8,897 nt of DNA from Flavobacteriales bacterium UBA5422 (GTDB lineage Bacteria; Bacteroidota; Bacteroidia; Flavobacteriales_D; Crocinitomicaceae): positions 55,244-64,140 of the forward strand of contig DHNG01000004.1 in the NCBI GenBank assembly GCA_002409405.1, read 5' to 3'. This document shows, one piece after another, positions 5,262 through 8,897 of the stretch; the stretch's first letter is position 1; each line of letters opens with the position of its first letter. The notes under the pieces are model-generated. The model worked only from the letters and a program-made list of their open reading frames with translations. It had not been told where the DNA came from and did not search any database. The position numbers were made by a program, and so were the translations under genes.

Positions 5262-6038
5262 TTATCCTCTGAAATTCGGTTTTCTCTTTTCGATGAACGC
5301 AGTTGTACCTTCTTTGAAATCTGCTGTTCCGAAGCACTTTCCAAATTCCAGGATTTCTGTCTCATACCCGTTGACACCATCTTTTAACCCGGCATTGATG
5401 GATCGGATTGCTGATGCGATGGCAGTACCGGAATTGGCAAGGATTTTTTCTGCAATTTCGGTCGCTTTTGCCATTAATTCTTCCGGTTCAACAACATGGT
5501 TAACCAACCCCCAGGTCAATGCTTCATCTGCTTTGATCATTCCTGCCGTGAATACCAGTTCATTGGCTTTTCCTTTTCCAACCAATTGTGCCAGGCGTTG
5601 CGTTCCTCCGTATCCCGGGATCACACCAAGGGAAACTTCAGGTAGTCCGACACGCGCATTGGACGAAGCCACACGGATATGTGCCGACATGGCCAGTTCC
5701 AGTCCTCCTCCGAGTGCAAAACCATTGACTGCTGCAATGACCGGTTTGGAAAGGTTTTCGATCAGATCGAACAGGGTGTGTTGTCCTCTTTGGGCCAATT
5801 CTCCTCCTTCGGAAATGGTAAAATGAGCAAATTCTTTGATGTCTGCTCCGGCGACAAACGATTTTTCTCCGGATCCTGTCAGAATGATTACTCCGACAGT
5901 TGTATCGTTCTCAGCAGCTTGAATTGCTTTGCTTAACTCTTCGATTGTTTCTTTGTTCAATGCATTCAACTGAGACGGACGGTTGATGGTAATCAGTTGA
6001 ATTTGTCCGTTTTTTTCTGCTAAAATGTTGTTGTACAT
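5262..6038 (-). CDS. Enoyl-CoA hydratase (crotonase family)
   Basis: 258 aa, the usual length of a single-domain short-chain enoyl-CoA hydratase. FVAGADIKEF at 61-70 and NGFALGGGLELA at 105-116 carry the oxyanion-hole backbone (around A65 and G111). Both catalytic glutamates of the hydratase are present, E114 in GGGLELA and E134 in LPEVSLG, followed by IPGYGGTQRL at 140-149. The C-terminus FIEKRKPNFRG is typical. It would hydrate 2-enoyl-CoA to 3-hydroxyacyl-CoA in beta-oxidation or butyrate-type metabolism, in the cytoplasm. Retention of both Glu favours a true hydratase over other crotonase activities. It starts 44 nt after gldH and may be cotranscribed with it. The link to gliding or to the flippase is probably only positional. 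Confidence 0.92.
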   Translation of the reverse strand: MYNNILAEKNGQIQLITINRPSQLNALNKETIEELSKAIQAAENDTTVGVIILTGSGEKSFVAGADIKEFAHFTISEGGELAQRGQHTLFDLIENLSKPVIAAVNGFALGGGLELAMSAHIRVASSNARVGLPEVSLGVIPGYGGTQRLAQLVGKGKANELVFTAGMIKADEALTWGLVNHVVEPEELMAKATEIAEKILANSGTAIASAIRSINAGLKDGVNGYETEILEFGKCFGTADFKEGTTAFIEKRKPNFRG

Positions 6039-6082
6039 AGTTTTGTTTTTTTAGAGTAATTATCACTGAAAATTTGGTGCGA

Positions 6083-6550
6083 TCACTTTTCCTTGTATAC
6101 ACTCAGTCCGATATCCAGCACATCTTTCAATTTTTGCTCGGTTACCGCCTGCTCAATGGTAAAGATGTATTCTCCCGGAATGGTAATTTTACGTTCTGCG
6201 AAGGTCAACTGATTTTCAACAATTGTTCCGGAACTTTTCCCGATCCAGCTTCCATCCGGGTTGGCAATTTTTAATTCGAACGGTTCCCGCACTTTTTCTT
6301 TTAACGGGGTTTCTGACGTCCAGAATAACCAGGTATTGCTGTAGTCATAATCCGTTGTCGTTCTCAGTGTCAGTACAAACCGATACGTAGAAGTTGTATC
6401 GTCGATATTGACCTTAAACACCGACTTTTGATCCTGTTTCCATTCATTGTTATCGAAACTATATACCTTTTCATAGTAAGGCGTCTCGGAACAACTGACC
6501 AGGATAAAAATCAGTGCAGAAAAGAATAGAACGTGCTTCATGCTCATCAT
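6083..6550 (-). CDS. gldH: Gliding motility lipoprotein GldH
   Basis: 155 aa with a lipoprotein signal: MKHVLFFSALIFILVSCSE, with lipobox LVSC and lipidated Cys at residue 20. The mature part starts ETPYYEKVYSF and contains LRTTTDYDYSNTWLFW (62-77), which I recognise as GldH. In Flavobacterium johnsoniae GldH is needed for gliding. The protein is membrane-anchored and periplasm-facing. Three in-frame ATGs compete (6550, 6547, 6541). The last gives the cleanest signal peptide beginning MKH; 6550 is reported because it is the first, 2 nt after the ricT-like stop. That spacing implies translational coupling. No terminator is seen before the hydratase. Confidence 0.88.
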   Translation of the reverse strand: MMSMKHVLFFSALIFILVSCSETPYYEKVYSFDNNEWKQDQKSVFKVNIDDTTSTYRFVLTLRTTTDYDYSNTWLFWTSETPLKEKVREPFELKIANPDGSWIGKSSGTIVENQLTFAERKITIPGEYIFTIEQAVTEQKLKDVLDIGLSVYKEK

Positions 6551-6552
6551 TT

Positions 6553-7968
6553 TTATTGATTTTCCCCTTTTGGATTTCCGTTATTCTCTTTATTCCTGTT
6601 CGGATTTCTCCTTCTGTTATTATTATTTCTCTTCGGTTGCTGTTCTCCGCCTTCCTGCTGTTGCTGGTTTTTCGGCTGATTTACCTGTGCCGGATTTGCC
6701 GGCTTCGACTGTGGTCGTTGCTGTTGATTTCGCTGCGGTTTCTGCTGCTGCTGACCTTTCGGTTGGTTTCCTTGCGGTCTGGGAGCTTTTACAGCAGTTG
6801 CTGTCGCATCTGTTTTCTGGTTGCCTTGTGCACTTCCCGGTTTTCTCTTTTTCTTCTTCTTCGATTTGAATGCATGTTCAAAACGATTCAGACTATCTTG
6901 TCCGACAACATTTTCATAATCCGTTACCGTTTCTACGACCACTTTTTCTGTAAATTCAGACAAGTCTTTCGGTTTTACACCTTCTTTGTTGAGTGCAATG
7001 ATTTCTTTCACCCTGTCAGGAGACAACGCGATCAACCCGGATCCGATTGCAGCTTCACCTGAATAGGCAAACCACATCTGGCGTTTGAATACATCTGTTT
7101 TGATGTGAAAAGCACTTCCTTTTTCGGTGTGTATTTTGACATCCGATTTGGGGAATGATTTCAATTCTTCCAGGTACATGTCCAGCTCGTAATTCAGACA
7201 GCACTTTAATTTTCCACATTGTCCCGCCAATTTTTGCGGATTGAGCGACAATTGCTGGTAGCGTGCTGCTGATGTGGATACTGACCGGAAATCCGTTAAC
7301 CACGTTGAGCAACACAATTCACGCCCACAGGAACCGATAGCTCCCAGGCGGGATGCCTCCTGTCGTGCCCCGATCTGGCGCATTTCGACACGAATTTTAA
7401 ATGCATCCGCCATGTCTTTAATGAGCTGACGGAAGTCTACACGTCCTTCTGCTGTATAATAAAACGTAGCTTTTGAAAGGTCTCCCTGGTATTCCACATC
7501 GGAGATTTTCATTTCAAGACCCAGGTTAACAGCCAATGTGCGGGAGGAATACATCACGTCTTTTTCAAGGTCGCGTGCCTTCACCCAATTGTCTATGTCT
7601 TCCTGATTTGCAATGCGTGTGATTTTTCTGGCTTCACTTTCTTTAAAGCCAGGTTCTTTTTTTCCGACCTGTATTCTGGCAAGTTCGCCAACAACAGAAA
7701 TGACTCCAACATCAAAACCAGGACTTGCTTCTACTACAACAACGTCTCCGACCTGGAGACTTAAACTTTTTGTATTGCGGTAAAACGCCTTTCGACTGTT
7801 TTTAAAACGTATTTCTACTATATCGTATGGTTTCTGACCACCCGGCAACGCGACGTTTGCCAACCAGTCATACACTTCCAATTTGTTGCAACCTCCAGAG
7901 CTACAGGTGCCGTTATTCTTACATCCACGTGGTGTTCCACCTCCGCTTCCACAACTTGAGCATCCCAT
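6553..7968 (-). CDS. PSP1-domain RicT-like protein with N-terminal Cys cluster and Q/N-rich tail
   Basis: 471 aa. The PSP1/RicT core spans about residues 45-300, with CGRELCC at 214-220 and CGKLKCCLNYELD at 251-263, the paired Cys clusters typical of the family. B. subtilis RicT (YaaT), part of the iron-sulfur RicAFT complex, works in RNA processing and developmental control; the role in Bacteroidota is unknown. An extra N-terminal segment has five Cys (3, 6, 16, 22, 27) in a Gly/Ser-rich context and could hold metal. From about residue 367 the protein turns into a basic then Gln/Asn/Pro/Arg-rich low-complexity tail of about 105 residues (KSKKKKKRK, QQQQ and NNNN runs), probably disordered. 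It is the first gene before gldH. Cytoplasmic, no transmembrane segment. Confidence 0.88.
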   Translation of the reverse strand: MGCSSCGSGGGTPRGCKNNGTCSSGGCNKLEVYDWLANVALPGGQKPYDIVEIRFKNSRKAFYRNTKSLSLQVGDVVVVEASPGFDVGVISVVGELARIQVGKKEPGFKESEARKITRIANQEDIDNWVKARDLEKDVMYSSRTLAVNLGLEMKISDVEYQGDLSKATFYYTAEGRVDFRQLIKDMADAFKIRVEMRQIGARQEASRLGAIGSCGRELCCSTWLTDFRSVSTSAARYQQLSLNPQKLAGQCGKLKCCLNYELDMYLEELKSFPKSDVKIHTEKGSAFHIKTDVFKRQMWFAYSGEAAIGSGLIALSPDRVKEIIALNKEGVKPKDLSEFTEKVVVETVTDYENVVGQDSLNRFEHAFKSKKKKKRKPGSAQGNQKTDATATAVKAPRPQGNQPKGQQQQKPQRNQQQRPQSKPANPAQVNQPKNQQQQEGGEQQPKRNNNNRRRNPNRNKENNGNPKGENQ

Positions 7969-7984
7969 AATTCCAATTTAGTGA

Positions 7985-7998
7985 TTGTAAAATTACAA
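7985..7998. promoter_or_regulatory. Small dyad upstream of the ricT-like gene
   Basis: TTGTAA-AA-TTACAA is a perfect 6-2-6 inverted repeat, 17 nt before the ricT-like start codon, in a 72-nt AT-rich spacer that must hold that gene's promoter or a read-through segment. It could be an operator, but AT-rich dyads of this size arise by chance. No exact TAnnTTTG element is visible in the spacer; ATTATTTG is the closest. Confidence 0.25.
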
Positions 7999-8040
7999 AT
8001 AATTATGAATTAGAGACTATGAATTGTGAATGAATCCAGC

Positions 8041-8607
8041 TTACTTTTTGACATACTGTGTCAGAATAATAATGCTTTGTCCGTTTATTTTTCCCTCAAT
8101 TTGCTCCGGATTATCGTGTACCAGTCGGATGTTGCGAACAGCAGTCCCTCTTTTCGCGGTAAATGTTGCACCTTTTACGTTCAGGTCCTTGATGAGTACA
8201 ACGCTGTCTCCGTGTTGTAGTTCGACGCCATTTGAATCTTTGTGCTTCGGCGCGTTTTCATCAACTATTCCCGCTTTTGCCCATTCCAGTGTTTCGTCAT
8301 CCAGGTACATCATTTCCAACAGGTCGTTGGGCCATCCTTCCGCTTTCAATTGATGCAGCATCCGATAGGCAATGACTTTCACCGCATCTGTTTCACTCCA
8401 CATGGCATCGTTCAGGCATCGCCAGTGATTTGCATCCGTTTCCTGTTTTCCTTCCAGTTGTTCTTTACATACCGAACAAGTGTAGGCATATTCTCCGGAA
8501 TTGGTTCCCTGCCGGGGAGCGACTAAAAAAGGGGAGAGGTCAGCAGTTGCTCCGCATAGTTCACATGTATTGTTGCTTCTTTCTTTTAATTGGTTGTCAA
8601 AACTCAT
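8041..8607 (-). CDS. phnA: PhnA/YjdM-family zinc-ribbon protein
   Basis: 188 aa. The N-terminus carries a zinc ribbon with CELC (15-18) and CSVC (44-47). The C-terminal PhnA domain is clear: KDSNGVELQHGDSVVLIKDL (123-142), then GTAVRNIRL and IILTQYVKK at the end. E. coli PhnA (YjdM) is about 110 aa; here roughly 70 residues lie between the ribbon and the C-terminal domain, with one more Cys at 64, as in the longer members of the family. Despite the name, the family is not shown to cleave phosphonates here and no other phn genes adjoin it. The gene is preceded by its own promoter and stands alone. Cytoplasmic; function uncertain. Confidence 0.9.
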   Translation of the reverse strand: MSFDNQLKERSNNTCELCGATADLSPFLVAPRQGTNSGEYAYTCSVCKEQLEGKQETDANHWRCLNDAMWSETDAVKVIAYRMLHQLKAEGWPNDLLEMMYLDDETLEWAKAGIVDENAPKHKDSNGVELQHGDSVVLIKDLNVKGATFTAKRGTAVRNIRLVHDNPEQIEGKINGQSIIILTQYVKK

Positions 8608-8644
8608 TGCTTTTATCTGTTTTTGGTTCGTTTTTTCTGCGGGA

Positions 8645-8671
8645 CAAAGGTACGATTTTAAGCGGAATCAA
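8645..8671 (-). promoter_or_regulatory. Probable phnA promoter
   Basis: On the minus strand TACCTTTG (8652-8645) matches TAnnTTTG and is identical to the element before the cysteine operon. TTG at 8671-8669 lies 16 nt upstream, slightly short for a -33 element. Transcription would begin near 8639, about 30 nt before the phnA ATG. Confidence 0.55.
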
Positions 8672-8763
8672 AAATCAGCGTGTTTTTTGATGAAAAATGT
8701 AGCTTGAAAATCAGTGCGTTTTCATTTTTTTTATCCTTTTTCGTTATTTTTTTGGGAAAATGT

Positions 8764-8795
8764 TTGTTTCATTCGAAATTAAATACATATCTTTG
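8764..8795 (+). promoter_or_regulatory. Promoter of the tRNA gene
   Basis: TATCTTTG (8788-8795) matches TAnnTTTG, and TTG at 8764-8766 gives a 21-nt spacer, the same spacing as in the cysteine-operon promoter. The expected start near 8801 leaves a leader of about 75 nt before the tRNA, presumably removed by RNase P. Confidence 0.65.
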
Positions 8796-8837
8796 CCCAC
8801 GCTTTTAACGAAAAGCATTAACACAATCTCTTAGAAA

Positions 8838-8866
8838 GTCAACTGTAGTTGACACCTTTCAAAGGT
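8838..8866. repeat. Two adjacent dyads in the tRNA leader
   Basis: GTCAAC-TGTA-GTTGAC (8838-8853) is a perfect 6-bp hairpin with a 4-nt loop, and ACCTTT-C-AAAGGT (8854-8866) is a second dyad right behind it. Both lie between the promoter and the tRNA 5' end. They could be structure in the precursor 5' leader; no U run follows, so they are not a terminator. Confidence 0.45.
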
Positions 8867-8875
8867 AAAGAAATT

Positions 8876-8897
8876 GGTTTGGTAGTTCAGTTGGTTA
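8876..8897 (+). tRNA. tRNA 5' part, probably tRNA-Asp (cut by window edge)
   Basis: The last 22 bases read as the start of a tRNA: a 7-nt acceptor strand GGTTTGG, T8 and A9, then a D-arm beginning GTTC with loop AGTTGGTTA. This is the common 5' pattern of bacterial tRNA-Asp. The anticodon lies outside the window, so identity is inferred from the 5' third only. A fitting promoter lies upstream on the same strand. Confidence 0.65.

Noticed and set aside
7055..7315. 86-codon minus-strand open frame
   Set aside because: Lies in another frame inside the ricT-like gene, whose Cys motifs are intact.
8860..8867. TAnnTTTG on the minus strand near the tRNA
   Set aside because: It is half of a dyad in the tRNA leader, has no -33 element at a usable distance, and lies 250 nt from phnA, which has a closer promoter.
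1..8897. CRISPR arrays, insertion sequences, integrase or toxin-antitoxin genes
   Set aside because: No regularly spaced repeats, transposase-like proteins or paired small toxin-antitoxin ORFs were seen.

Overview
The window looks like a chromosomal piece of a Bacteroidota genome, most likely of the Flavobacteriales type. The pointers are a GldH gliding-motility lipoprotein directly downstream of a Bacteroidota-style PSP1/RicT protein, and promoters of the form TTG-N21-TAnnTTTG instead of TTGACA/TATAAT. Base composition is moderate and no mobile element is visible. All eight main genes are on the minus strand; a tRNA gene begins on the plus strand at the right edge.

Right to left, in the direction of transcription: a partial tRNA (probably tRNA-Asp, plus strand, 8876 onward) with its promoter; divergent phnA/yjdM (8607-8041); ricT-like PSP1 gene (7968-6553) followed after 2 nt by gldH (6550-6083); an enoyl-CoA hydratase (6038-5262); a perfect 11-bp hairpin (5210-5244); a polysaccharide flippase (5191-3674); a 458-nt regulatory region (3673-3216); then a tightly packed operon: EamA transporter (3215-2217), cysM (2214-1282), mec JAMM peptidase (1285-854), and a CysO-like sulfur carrier fused to a MoeZ/ThiF E1-like enzyme (851 to beyond position 1). 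Spacings are 2 nt, a 4-nt overlap, and 2 nt.

The most interesting part is this operon and its leader. The enzymes make up the sulfur-carrier route to cysteine known from Mycobacterium tuberculosis (CysO thiocarboxylate + CysM + Mec). Here the carrier is the N-terminal domain of the enzyme that activates it, with its GG at residues 89-90 buried inside the polypeptide. The 458-nt region upstream carries, on the operon strand, a Bacteroidota promoter and then two consecutive attenuator units. Each unit has a short unannotated leader ORF ending in a Met-Met-Met / Cys-Cys(-Cys) run, a segment next to the leader stop codon that is complementary to the following hairpin loop, and a strong hairpin with a U tract. 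This is the layout expected for ribosome-mediated transcription attenuation sensing cysteine, and perhaps methionine. It supports the cysteine assignment of the operon independently of the protein families and draws the EamA transporter into the cysteine regulon. The leader ORFs, terminators and complementarities are read directly from the sequence; the switching mechanism is inferred.
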